Under the pieces are notes generated by a model, which did no database searches, was not told the DNA's origin, and worked only from the letters and a program-made list of their open reading frames with translations. A stretch of DNA of 64,000 bases from Geoanaerobacter sp964528055 (lineage in GTDB: Bacteria; Desulfobacterota; Desulfuromonadia; Geobacterales; DSM-12255). The position numbers and the translations under genes were made by a program. The stretch lies in assembly GCA_964528055.1 (NCBI GenBank), contig CAZGQM010000011.1, forward strand, positions 1 to 64,000, in the 5' to 3' direction. Every line of letters begins with the position of its first letter. Positions within the stretch are counted from its first letter, which is position 1. This document shows positions 8,265 to 16,122 of the stretch, in pieces.

Positions 8265-8912
8265 TCATAAAAAGCCTGCTTGTGCAAGCGTCTCCAGGGT
8301 GAGCCCTCCTGCAGGTCCGCCGTCCTTATGCATCAGCAGACGCTCCACGTACTTGGCGAGGATGTCGAGCTCGATGTTAACTTCATCGCCCGGACGGCGG
8401 AGGTGAAGGGTCGTTGAGTGGGCGGTATGGGGAATGATGTTCACTGTGAAGATCTCGCTTGAAGCCTCGTTCACCGTAAGACTGACGCCGTCTATTGCCA
8501 CAGATCCCTTGGGGACGAGATAGCGGGCATGGTCGGTTTCCATTCTGAAACTGAAGACGGTATTGCCTGAGATCTCCCGACGATTGGCAACAATGGCGGT
8601 GCAGTCAACGTGACCGCTTACAATGTGGCCACCCAGTCGGTCGGAGAGACGCAATGCCCGCTCGAGATTAACCTGACTGCCTGAAGAGAGCCTGGCAAAC
8701 CCTGCCGTGCTGAGCGATTCGGGTGATACGTCAAAGGCGAGTTGCCCGGCATCCTTGGTTACAACGGTAAGACAGACTCCGTTAACTGCAACCGAATCCC
8801 CCAGGCTAAACTCTTCCAGGGGGAGAGCGGTGACTACCAGCAGCCGAGCTGCTGACCCCCGCGGCTCCAGTCGCACCACACGTCCCACATCTTCGATTAA
8901 CCCGGTAAACAT
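8265..8912 (-). CDS. ribE: Riboflavin synthase alpha chain
   Basis: 215 residues made of two homologous lumazine-binding barrels. It begins MFTGLIEDVG, typical of the family, and the second half contains GSVAIDGVSLTVNEA, mirroring DSVAVNGVCLTVVTKD in the first. It dismutates two lumazine molecules to riboflavin. The start ATG shares one base with the ribD stop (TGATG). In some naming schemes this gene is ribC. Confidence 0.96.
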   Translation of the reverse strand: MFTGLIEDVGRVVRLEPRGSAARLLVVTALPLEEFSLGDSVAVNGVCLTVVTKDAGQLAFDVSPESLSTAGFARLSSGSQVNLERALRLSDRLGGHIVSGHVDCTAIVANRREISGNTVFSFRMETDHARYLVPKGSVAIDGVSLTVNEASSEIFTVNIIPHTAHSTTLHLRRPGDEVNIELDILAKYVERLLMHKDGGPAGGLTLETLAQAGFL

Positions 8913-10003
8913 CAGTATGCCGGCTCCCCTTCAACAATAATATCTTCCCCGATTATTCCGACACTCACTCCAGATAACCGGATCGCATCGGCCATTCTCT
9001 CAACCCCTGACCCGCTGAACAGTCCGACACCATCACCACCCACCAGCTTGGGGGCATAGAAGAAGATGCAACGGTCTATCAGCTGTTCCCGCAGCATGGC
9101 TCCAGCCAGCTCAGCCCCACCTTCCAGAAGGATCGACTGAACCCCGCGACTCCCTAACCTGTACAGAAGGTCAAGGAGGTCGACTCTTCCATCCCGAGCT
9201 TTGCACTGAAGGATTTCAGCCCCATACGCCTTCAGGGGGGCGATCTTGGCACTGTCAGTGGAGATGGTGGCGATAAGGGTCGAGGCTTTGGATTTCACGT
9301 GTAGGACCTCAGCTTTAGCCGGAATCCGCAGGGTGCTGTCAATGATAACCCGTAACGGGTCATGACCCCTTCGAACCCTGCAGGTAAGCTGCGGGTCATC
9401 GGCAAGTACGGTACCTACACCGGCCATTATTGAATCATGTGTCCCCCGCAGACGATGGACCATCTTTCGCGCGCTCTCGCCGGTGACCCATCGGGAATCG
9501 CCCGACGCAGTGCCGGTTCTGCCATCCATGGTCATGGCGCTCTTCAGGGTGACATAGGGAAGACCGGTGGTCACCTGCTTGATAAAGGGCCTGTTGATGC
9601 TGAAGCAGGCAGACTCCAGCAGGCCTGAAATCACCTCGATCCCTGCTGAACGGAGTTTAGCGATGCCGCTGCCGGAAACCCTGGGATTCGGATCGATCAT
9701 CCCGATAAAAACCCGAGCCACCCTCGCATCAACCAGTGCATCGGCGCATGGTGGCGTCTTACCGAAATGGCTGCAAGGCTCCAACGTGACGTAGAGATCT
9801 GCACCGCTGGCCAAGGCGCCTGCCTGCCGCAAGGCATGAACCTCGGCATGCGGGGTGCCGGCCTTTTGGTGCCACCCCTCGCCGACAACGACATTGTCAC
9901 GAACGATGACACACCCCACAGCAGGGTTGGGAGAGGTCCTGCCGACACCTTTGCGTGCCAGGGCAAGGGCACGACGCATGTATTTTTCGTGAAGGTCGCT
10001 CAC
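8912..10003 (-). CDS. ribD: Bifunctional riboflavin biosynthesis deaminase/reductase RibD
   Basis: 363 residues. The N-terminal deaminase has HAEVHAL and PCSHFGKTPPC as zinc site; the C-terminal half is the RibD reductase (SAMTMDGRTG, GDSRWVTG, LLEGGAELAG). It converts the pyrimidine from GTP cyclohydrolase II to the ribityl-amino form. I place the start at a GTG (10003) that overlaps the nrdR stop as GTGA. The longer frame to 10123 would run deep into nrdR and adds residues unlike the family. Confidence 0.93.
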   Translation of the reverse strand: MSDLHEKYMRRALALARKGVGRTSPNPAVGCVIVRDNVVVGEGWHQKAGTPHAEVHALRQAGALASGADLYVTLEPCSHFGKTPPCADALVDARVARVFIGMIDPNPRVSGSGIAKLRSAGIEVISGLLESACFSINRPFIKQVTTGLPYVTLKSAMTMDGRTGTASGDSRWVTGESARKMVHRLRGTHDSIMAGVGTVLADDPQLTCRVRRGHDPLRVIIDSTLRIPAKAEVLHVKSKASTLIATISTDSAKIAPLKAYGAEILQCKARDGRVDLLDLLYRLGSRGVQSILLEGGAELAGAMLREQLIDRCIFFYAPKLVGGDGVGLFSGSGVERMADAIRLSGVSVGIIGEDIIVEGEPAY

Positions 10004-10452
10004 TTCTGCAATAGATCCTGGAGTTCGGCCATAAACTCGTTGATGTCCTTGAACGACCGATATACCGAGGCAAAACGGACATATGCCACCTGGTCCATCT
10101 GGTGCAGCTCGTTCATTACCCATTCGCCAATCCTCGTGCTCGGCACCTCCCGTTCGCTGCTCTCTTGAAGCCGCGTCTCTAAACGGTCAACCATCTGCTC
10201 GATCTGTTCCACCGAAACCGGGCGTTTCTCGCACGCTTTCTGGATACCGCCTATGACCTTGAGGCGGTCAAAGCTCTCGCGACGGCCATCCTTCTTCAGC
10301 ACCAGCGGCAAGATATCTTCAACCCGCTCATGAGTTGTGAAGCGCTTTCCGCACGATTCGCATTCACGCCTGCGACGTATGGTAGAACCACCTTTATCCG
10401 GACGGGAATCGACCACCTTTGTGTCGTGGAAGGTACAGAACGGGCACTTCAT
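10000..10452 (-). CDS. nrdR: Transcriptional repressor NrdR
   Basis: 150 residues, the standard length. It has an N-terminal zinc ribbon (MKCPFC...RRRRECESCGKRFTTHE) and a C-terminal ATP-cone (about residues 49-139). NrdR represses ribonucleotide reductase genes when dATP is bound. The start overlaps the dCMP deaminase stop as ATGA, and the end overlaps the ribD start as GTGA, so three genes are translationally chained. Confidence 0.96.
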   Translation of the reverse strand: MKCPFCTFHDTKVVDSRPDKGGSTIRRRRECESCGKRFTTHERVEDILPLVLKKDGRRESFDRLKVIGGIQKACEKRPVSVEQIEQMVDRLETRLQESSEREVPSTRIGEWVMNELHQMDQVAYVRFASVYRSFKDINEFMAELQDLLQK

Positions 10453-10916
10453 GGGGAATTGACCTCTAAAGAGCTAACAAAGCGGTCGATAACCACACCT
10501 GACTCAGCGATCATTTCACCGGCGAGCCGGTCAGCATACCCCTCTTCATAAACAATCCTCGTAATGCCTGAATTGATAATCATCTTAGTGCAGATGACAC
10601 AGGGCATTGTGGTCGTATACAGGGTCGCCCCCTCTATGGAGGTCCCGTGCTTGGCAGCCTGGATGATGGCGTTCTGCTCACCGTGCAGGCCGCGGCATAG
10701 TTCGTGGCGCTCACCGGACGGTACCTGCAGCTGCTCCCGCAGACACCCAACGTCCAGGCAGTGAGCCACGCCGGAAGGGGCACCGTTGTAACCGGTGGCA
10801 AGGATGTTCTTGTCCTTTACCAGCACAGCACCGACCTGCCTGCGAAGGCAGGTGGAGCGCTTGGCTACCAGGTGCGTGATCTCCATGAAGTATTCATCCC
10901 AGGTGGGACGGGTCAT
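10449..10916 (-). CDS. dCMP deaminase (cytidine/deoxycytidylate deaminase family)
   Basis: 155 residues. The zinc-binding motifs are HGEQN (catalytic Glu) and PCVIC. An additional Cys/His-rich insert (HCLDVGCLREQLQVP) is typical of deoxycytidylate deaminases of the ComEB type. It would make dUMP for dTMP synthesis, which fits its place upstream of nrdR, a dNTP regulator. It is the first gene of the nrdR-rib-nusB-hom run; AGAGG lies about 10 bases before the ATG. Confidence 0.9.
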   Translation of the reverse strand: MTRPTWDEYFMEITHLVAKRSTCLRRQVGAVLVKDKNILATGYNGAPSGVAHCLDVGCLREQLQVPSGERHELCRGLHGEQNAIIQAAKHGTSIEGATLYTTTMPCVICTKMIINSGITRIVYEEGYADRLAGEMIAESGVVIDRFVSSLEVNSP

Positions 10917-11000
10917 AATTGTTGCGCCTCTGTTTCTTCAGATTTTCGCAACCTTACCCGATAACAGGCCACAGGTCAAGGGGAGACGGGCCTCCATGAC

Positions 11001-11030
11001 TTGACAATATATACATGAACCGTTCATACT
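11001..11030 (+). promoter_or_regulatory. Promoter for the HD-domain gene
   Basis: A perfect -35 box TTGACA (11001-11006) is followed after 18 bases by CATACT (11025-11030, 4 of 6 consensus). Transcription would begin around 11037, only a few bases before the ATG at 11040, so the message may be nearly leaderless; no ribosome binding site is visible there. Confidence 0.5.
11015..11027. promoter_or_regulatory. Palindromic operator candidate overlapping the -10 region
   Basis: ATGAACCGTTCAT is a perfect 6-1-6 inverted repeat placed between the -35 and -10 boxes, where a repressor would block RNA polymerase. Its form recalls TetR-type operators. No regulator gene lies beside it, so the binding protein is unknown. 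Confidence 0.4.
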
Positions 11031-11039
11031 CTGGGCTCC

Positions 11040-11588
11040 ATGAACCCTATTTTTCTGCTGCAAAAATACTTCACGAATCCCGAGGCTTTCGCAATTGTGA
11101 GCGAGCACAGCCGACTGGTATCCGCCAAGGCCTCAGCCATCGCCCGAAGCCTTCGTGAACCGGTTGACCTCTGTTTTGTGGAAGAGGCTGCATGGCTTCA
11201 CGACATCGGCATCTGCCGGACTGATGCACCTAAGATCGGTTGTTTCGGGAGCGATCCCTACCTCTGCCACGGCATTCACGGTCGGAAAATACTCGAATCT
11301 GAAGGACTGCACCGCCATGCGCTGGTTTGCGAGCGTCACATCGGTGTCGGCCTCACTGCAGAGGATGTCAGGACACTGGGGTTCCCCTTGCCGTTGCGCG
11401 ACATGGTCCCGACCTGCATTGAAGAGGAGATCATCACCTATGCCGACCTCTTCTTCTCAAAGAAATCCGCCTCCATCTCCAGTGAAAAGAGCATCGTCGC
11501 GGTACGGGAGAGCCTGCAGCGCCTTGGTAGTGGAAAACCGATTATCTTCGACCGCTGGCTTGCACGTTTCGGCAATCCCCCCCTCTAG
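11040..11588 (+). CDS. HD-domain phosphohydrolase-like protein
   Basis: 182 residues with an HD domain: a first His in SEHSRLV, the metal pair in AAWLHDIGICR, then HGIHG and the CERHIG block. These match the HDc superfamily of metal-dependent phosphohydrolases, often acting on nucleotides. No GYP motif is present, so it is not a cyclic-di-GMP phosphodiesterase of the HD-GYP class. It stands alone on the plus strand with its own promoter and a downstream terminator. The substrate cannot be read from the sequence. Confidence 0.8.
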   Translation: MNPIFLLQKYFTNPEAFAIVSEHSRLVSAKASAIARSLREPVDLCFVEEAAWLHDIGICRTDAPKIGCFGSDPYLCHGIHGRKILESEGLHRHALVCERHIGVGLTAEDVRTLGFPLPLRDMVPTCIEEEIITYADLFFSKKSASISSEKSIVAVRESLQRLGSGKPIIFDRWLARFGNPPL

Positions 11589-11595
11589 AAAAACG

Positions 11596-11622
11596 AAGGG
11601 GCCGCTGATTTAGCGACCCCTT
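11596..11622. terminator. Intrinsic terminator shared by the HD gene and the 73-residue gene
   Basis: An 11-bp stem with a 5-base loop. Read leftwards the one imperfect pair is a G-U wobble and the stem is followed by CGTTTTT. Read rightwards it is a C-A mismatch followed by TTTT. It lies between convergent genes and works best for the minus strand. Confidence 0.8.
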
Positions 11623-11664
11623 TTATACAACTGCACCTGTTATCTGCTCCATCATCACCCCCTT

Positions 11665-11886
11665 TTAAGCTGTTTCGCTCCTTGCACCCTTACGCAACCC
11701 CTTGGCAAATCCCAGCATTACCATTACTGCAGGTACCAGCTGTCCGATTACTATCAGGGCGCAGAGGCCGAGGAATATGGTTACGAATATTCCGCTGTTG
11801 TCTTCACGTGCTCCGGAAGCGGCAAATGCCGTGGCGGCCGGAATGATCCCTGCGACTGTTCCCATTATAGTAGTTAGAGCTCTCAT
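11665..11886 (-). CDS. Small membrane protein of 73 residues, function unknown
   Basis: Starts at ATG 11886 behind an excellent AAGGAGGA site with about 5 bases spacing. Longer reading to 12117 would cross the promoter. Residues 1-23 look like a cleavable signal (ending AATAFAASG), and about 31-58 form a long hydrophobic helix, followed by a basic tail (KGLRKGARSE). It is therefore probably an inner-membrane protein with a short periplasmic N-terminus. A sigma-54-type promoter match lies 55 bases upstream. I recognise no family. Confidence 0.65.
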   Translation of the reverse strand: MRALTTIMGTVAGIIPAATAFAASGAREDNSGIFVTIFLGLCALIVIGQLVPAVMVMLGFAKGLRKGARSETA

Positions 11887-11940
11887 GACATCCTCCTTTA
11901 TGTATCCACCCTGTTGGTGTCTGCTTTTGTTTTTATACAT

Positions 11941-11956
11941 TGCATCCGTCATGCCA
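11941..11956 (-). promoter_or_regulatory. Sigma-54 (-24/-12) promoter match upstream of the small membrane protein
   Basis: On the minus strand TGGCATGACGGATGCA aligns to the sigma-54 consensus TGGCAYG-N4-TTGCW with exact spacing; only the first T of TTGC differs. The GG and GC dinucleotides that define the class are both present. A start near 11930 would give a leader of about 44 bases ending in the strong ribosome binding site. No enhancer-binding activator is encoded beside it. Confidence 0.6.
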
Positions 11957-12067
11957 GCATGTGATATTTTTAAGAAACATTCTCTAACCTGCCGAATAAC
12001 AAAGGATTCCCATACTGGTAAGGTGAATGCAGAAACCCGCATGGAAACGAGTTTAGAGGAGAGATGT

Positions 12068-12148
12068 ATGGAATCGTCATACAGGGAGCTGACAGGCAAG
12101 CCGTTTAAACCAGCCACTGAAGGGGTTTTAACTCCAATTGACAGCTAA
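12068..12148 (+). CDS. Possible 26-residue peptide
   Basis: A short frame from ATG 12068 to TAA 12148 is preceded by GAGGAGAGATGT, a credible ribosome binding site. The peptide is polar, beginning MESSYRELTGKPF. It lies in the 311-base gap between the small membrane gene and the MerA-like gene, divergent from the former. No promoter is obvious and nothing identifies it, so it may be chance. The remainder of 11887-12197 holds only the sigma-54 match and a small palindrome (CATGC-CA-GCATG). Confidence 0.25.
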   Translation: MESSYRELTGKPFKPATEGVLTPIDS

Positions 12149-12197
12149 GATATACTTGCCGGTCAGATGTATAAAGAAATATTCTATCCCGCTATCT

Positions 12198-13604
12198 TTA
12201 TTCGGCGCAGCAGGAGAGTCGGCTCAAATCCTTGATGAACCCTTGTGCGCAGAGTCGCAGACCCTCTCCGATGGAAGGGTAGACATGAACCGTGTTGGCC
12301 AGATCCTGGACTGTCGCTTTCAGGCAAAGAGCCAAGGCGATCTCGTTGACAAGCTCGGCTCCCCGGTGACTGAGGAGATGCCCTCCGAGCAGGCGTCCGG
12401 TGCTTCTGTCAGCCACCAACTTGATCAGGCCTGCCGTATTTCCTGTAACATGCGACTTGGGGACGGCACTGACCGGGATCGAGTTGACCATGACATCAAA
12501 GCCCGTCTTTTCGGCACTCTCAACCGTATGGCCGACAATTCCCATCTCCGGGTCAGTGAAGATCGCCATCGGTACGGTAAGGTAGTCCATGGTGCACCCG
12601 CAGCCAGGGTTGAACATGTCTTCAACAGACACAATCCCCTCTCTGGCTCCAACCGTCGCTATCATCATTCCACCGGTAACATCACCTGCCGCCCATATGC
12701 CCGGTACCGATGTCCTCATCCTGTTGTCCGTGACAATAAATCCTTTCCGGTCCAGTTCAACCCTCGCACTCTCCAAACCAATTCCTGTTGTACCTGGCGA
12801 AGTTCCAGCGGCGATAAGAAGCTGCTCAGCGGTGTACTCATGACGGTTCCCCCCCACGTCGGCGTTGACCGCTGTCAGGTCCCCAATCCTGGCCACCGAA
12901 CAGAAGGCAACGTTCGGCACCACCTTTATCCCTTCAGCCACGAGAAGATCCTGCAGAGTTCCGGCGAGGTCGCGATCAACCGCCGGCAAAAGCCCCGAAC
13001 CATGTTCGAGAATAGTCACCCTGCAACCAAAGCGGTGGAACATTTGTCCCAGTTCCACGGCAATGACCCCGCCACCGATGACCACCAGGGACTTGGGAAG
13101 CTTTTTCATCAGGAGCGCACTCCGGCTGGTGAGATACCCGCTCCCTTCAAGCCCTTCTATGGGCGGAATACGCGGCAGACCACCCACTGCAACCAGAATC
13201 CGGTCGGCAGAGTAGCGGCATTCGTTTACCTCAACGGTTCGCGAATCGATGAAACGTCCGGTCCCTTTGACCATCTCAAGTCCGGAGACCTTCTGCAGGA
13301 CTTCCATATATCGATCCTTTCGAAGTCCTGCAACCACCTCATCCTTATGAACGGAAAGCCGGTTATAATCCACGCCATGGCTCTCAAGGAGAAGACCGAT
13401 CCTTGCCCCCAGGCCTGCTTCGTGGTTGAATAAGGCAGCATGTATCAAGGTCTTGCTCGGAATGCAGCCCCAATTTATACAGGTGCCCCCCAGGACGCTC
13501 TTCTCGATCATCAGGACACGCGCTCCATACGACAGGGCACGAAGAGCCGCTGCAAATGCTGTCGAACCGGAACCGATAATTATCAGGTCATGGTCGGTAC
13601 GCAT
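12198..13604 (-). CDS. merA: MerA-like pyridine nucleotide-disulfide oxidoreductase
   Basis: 468 residues. The FAD loop is IIGSGSTAFAAA. The redox-active pair is Cys42/Cys47 in GGTCINWGCIPSK, the NAD loop is VIGGGVIAVELG, and the second FAD motif is GIWAAGDVT. The C-terminus ends LSCCAE, the vicinal cysteine pair (465/466) that passes Hg(II) to the active site in mercuric reductase. The His-Pro of dihydrolipoyl dehydrogenases is replaced by VHVYPS, with a Tyr as in MerA. There is no N-terminal HMA domain. GGAG lies 8 bases before ATG 13604. No merR, merT or merP is nearby, so mercury reduction is likely but unproved. Confidence 0.8.
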   Translation of the reverse strand: MRTDHDLIIIGSGSTAFAAALRALSYGARVLMIEKSVLGGTCINWGCIPSKTLIHAALFNHEAGLGARIGLLLESHGVDYNRLSVHKDEVVAGLRKDRYMEVLQKVSGLEMVKGTGRFIDSRTVEVNECRYSADRILVAVGGLPRIPPIEGLEGSGYLTSRSALLMKKLPKSLVVIGGGVIAVELGQMFHRFGCRVTILEHGSGLLPAVDRDLAGTLQDLLVAEGIKVVPNVAFCSVARIGDLTAVNADVGGNRHEYTAEQLLIAAGTSPGTTGIGLESARVELDRKGFIVTDNRMRTSVPGIWAAGDVTGGMMIATVGAREGIVSVEDMFNPGCGCTMDYLTVPMAIFTDPEMGIVGHTVESAEKTGFDVMVNSIPVSAVPKSHVTGNTAGLIKLVADRSTGRLLGGHLLSHRGAELVNEIALALCLKATVQDLANTVHVYPSIGEGLRLCAQGFIKDLSRLSCCAE

Positions 13605-13817
13605 GGGGTTTCTCCTTGAGAGATAGTCTAACTTATCGCAGTCACCACGCAACATGCTCCAGTCCTATGCCTCTGCTTGGAAAAAGGTGCTCGCAGAGCA
13701 GTATGAACTGACTTCTTCACAGGTATGTGGAGAGGATCGATTCTAAACTGATATCTCTCTCGGTAAATGGGAGGGGAAAGGTTTTTTTCTTCGCAGGGAT
13801 GGCAAAAGGTGTCGGCA

Positions 13818-14798
13818 ATGCTTATAGTATCCAACATGGAGCCGGAGCCGGAAAATATCGAACTCATAATAGAGGAAGCATGGATTCCGCTTCCGGTAAA
13901 GCTGGAAAAATGGGGCACCAGCGTTATCCTTTCGGAACGGCAGGTAAGAATCTGGTCCCTGGTCTTGGAGTCTCGCAAGGTCCCCTGGCGCACAGAGCGT
14001 TTCGGAATGGGGTGGCAGCTGCTGGTTCCGCTAGGGAAGCTCGATGCAGCCTTAAAGGAGCTGGCCCTCTTCGAAGAGGAAAACCGCAACTGGCCACCAC
14101 CATCGCCGCCACCGAATCGACTGAACGAGAATACCCTTGCAACCCTTTCGGTGCTGCTCCTCCTGGCGGTCTTTCACAATATAACCCTGCTTGAGTCCCC
14201 CCTGTTTGGACTTTCGCCTCCTGAATGGACCCTACTCGGCAAAGCCCAGGCAGCCAGGATCCTTGACGGAGAATGGTGGCGTCTTATCACCTCGCTCACT
14301 CTGCACGCCAACTCGGTCCACCTGCTGAGCAACCTGACCATAGGGGGGGTATTCATCATCTTCCTCTGCCGTGAGCTTGGTTCGGGGCTTGCCTGGAGCC
14401 TTCTGCTCTGCTCCGGCATATTGGGCAACCTTGCCAATGCTCACTTCAATCTCCCCACCCACAGCTCGGTCGGTGCTTCCACACTAGTCTTCGGTTGTGT
14501 CGGCATCCTCGCGTCGATCAGTCTGGTACGATACCGGCACCACCTCCGGAAGCGATGGTTCATTCCTGTTGCAGGTGCAATGGCCCTTCTAGCATCGCTT
14601 GGGACAGAAGGAGAGCATACCGATCTTGGTGCACACCTGTTCGGTTTTCTGTTTGGAACAGGGATCGGACTCGTTGCGGAATTCATGATAGAGAGGTACG
14701 GCCCTCCAGGCAAGCTCCTCAATGCACTGTTGGCGCTGGGAAGCGCCATTGCAGTGGGATCGGCCTGGTGGGCTGCCGTGGGACACGGAGGGAACTGA
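13818..14798 (+). CDS. Rhomboid-family intramembrane serine protease
   Basis: About 326 residues. The N-terminal 100 residues are soluble and end in a proline-rich linker (PPPSPPP). The membrane domain has the HxxxN helix (VHLLSNL), the catalytic serine in SVGAS (Ser221, followed by Thr instead of the usual Gly) and the catalytic His in DLGAHLFGF (His273). Rhomboids cut membrane proteins within the bilayer. I choose ATG 13818, with AAGGTG 6 bases upstream, over 13767, which has no binding site. It converges on the RdgC-like gene with no gap. Confidence 0.82.
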   Translation: MLIVSNMEPEPENIELIIEEAWIPLPVKLEKWGTSVILSERQVRIWSLVLESRKVPWRTERFGMGWQLLVPLGKLDAALKELALFEEENRNWPPPSPPPNRLNENTLATLSVLLLLAVFHNITLLESPLFGLSPPEWTLLGKAQAARILDGEWWRLITSLTLHANSVHLLSNLTIGGVFIIFLCRELGSGLAWSLLLCSGILGNLANAHFNLPTHSSVGASTLVFGCVGILASISLVRYRHHLRKRWFIPVAGAMALLASLGTEGEHTDLGAHLFGFLFGTGIGLVAEFMIERYGPPGKLLNALLALGSAIAVGSAWWAAVGHGGN

Positions 14799-15965
14799 TC
14801 AGATCTCTTGGAGCCATGCATCAATTTTTTGCAATTCAACTTCCCATTCGACACCCAACCTGAGGTTGAGAAAGGTTGAATAGAGGCTGTCAAACATCTG
14901 CAGTCCTAACTCAAGCACGTACATCCGCTCATAGAAGACCGCTTCACGCTCACTCGCACCTTCGACGGTATTGTCCCGCTCCTCCTTGACCTGAGGCGAC
15001 TTGAACGAAGCGAAGTGGAACTGCTCGCCTTTCAGCGTCATCTTCCAGTGGTGTTCACCTTTTTCCAGGTAGATGGCAGCCTCGGTGATCCGCTTTCCGC
15101 TTTTGAGCGCTGTCCGGACCTCACCGAACTGTTCCATCGGTCCGGATGCAGTAAACTTCTGTACGCCGTTCTCTCCTGAACCGCAAAGTACCATCCTGTC
15201 ATTCAAATAGGCCACAAATGCTTCACCCACCATGCCAGGACCTGGCTGACTGATCCTGTACTCCGACGACCCATTCATGGTCTGAAAGAGCATCCAGTAC
15301 AGAAAATCCCAACCCAGCCATTGGTTACTCTTGATAAGATCCAGCACTGCATCCGAGTTCGCCTTGTTCTCCCTTGCCAATGCCGCTTTGGTCTCAGAGT
15401 CAAGCAGACGTTCGGCGCGGGAATACGAGGGGATTGCAATAAGGCGAAGCCCCTCAAAGGTCTTCTTGAAGAGGGTCTCAACCTGTTCGGCAGCCTTTGC
15501 ACTGAGGGTTGCAAGGGTGAGAATATTGCTACGAGTGTCCCAGACAGCGTCATATGTGGACGGCACAGGTAGAACCCGGGCCAGAAGCCTGCTTTTCACA
15601 ATCTCACGAAGCTCTTCACGCTTCTGTTTGGACACACGGGTAAAGCCGGGGTTTGCGGCAAGAAACTCCCTCTCTTCAAGCTGCATATGGATGCGCAGCA
15701 GCACTGAAGGGATAGTGCGCCTGTCCTGGCGAAGCGTAAAGACCAGATAATGATCGCGCCAGAATGCAGAAGGCACGGTAAAGGCACTTTCCCGATGATC
15801 GTCGACCTGCACCCAGCCGACTGAAAGCTCGGCAACTCCCTGGTCGATCGGGATAAAACTACGGCTCGCGAGCTGTCGAGATACCCATTGAAATAAATCC
15901 GTAGACGGAAGATTACCGGCAACCTCGAAATGACAGATACTGACTGTATTGGACAAAATACCCAT
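14799..15965 (-). CDS. rdgC: RdgC-like recombination-associated protein
   Basis: 388 residues beginning MGILSNTVSICHFEVAG, a start I associate with RdgC-like proteins of Geobacter relatives. RdgC binds duplex DNA as a ring dimer and restrains RecA. The chain is longer than the roughly 300 residues of E. coli RdgC and similarity is not motif-based, so assignment is moderate. ATG 15965 has AAGGAG upstream; the frame extends to 16007 without a binding site. Its stop and the rhomboid stop abut as TGATCA. Confidence 0.65.
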   Translation of the reverse strand: MGILSNTVSICHFEVAGNLPSTDLFQWVSRQLASRSFIPIDQGVAELSVGWVQVDDHRESAFTVPSAFWRDHYLVFTLRQDRRTIPSVLLRIHMQLEEREFLAANPGFTRVSKQKREELREIVKSRLLARVLPVPSTYDAVWDTRSNILTLATLSAKAAEQVETLFKKTFEGLRLIAIPSYSRAERLLDSETKAALARENKANSDAVLDLIKSNQWLGWDFLYWMLFQTMNGSSEYRISQPGPGMVGEAFVAYLNDRMVLCGSGENGVQKFTASGPMEQFGEVRTALKSGKRITEAAIYLEKGEHHWKMTLKGEQFHFASFKSPQVKEERDNTVEGASEREAVFYERMYVLELGLQMFDSLYSTFLNLRLGVEWEVELQKIDAWLQEI

Positions 15966-16057
15966 TGCATATCTCCTTTTGAATTTTGAAGGGTCACATG
16001 GGTACAACTTTTTACCGGAGACGGCAAGTCCTTTTCAAGATCAATGCAGTAAAAATC

Positions 16058-16092
16058 ATTAACCCCCCTCGGATCTACCGAGAGGGGTTAAT
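16058..16092 (-). terminator. Intrinsic terminator after cheW
   Basis: A 15-bp stem (ATTAACCCC... pairing with ...GGGGTTAAT, one G-U pair as read on the minus strand) with a 5-base loop, followed by GATTTTTAC. It lies 31 bases past the cheW stop. Confidence 0.85.
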
Positions 16093-16122
16093 GGTATACA
16101 GAGTGCAGCTATTGTGAATTAA

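Noticed and set aside
10004..10123. Upstream extension of ribD into nrdR
   Set aside because: The extra residues are unlike RibD and the GTGA overlap gives a standard start.
12000..12067. Possible c-di-GMP (GEMM) riboswitch, common in Geobacter
   Set aside because: The conserved GEMM core elements could not be found in this leader on either strand.
12138..13433. 431-codon open frame opposite the MerA-like gene
   Set aside because: Shadow of the flavoprotein gene on the other strand; His/Arg/Pro-rich with no family features.
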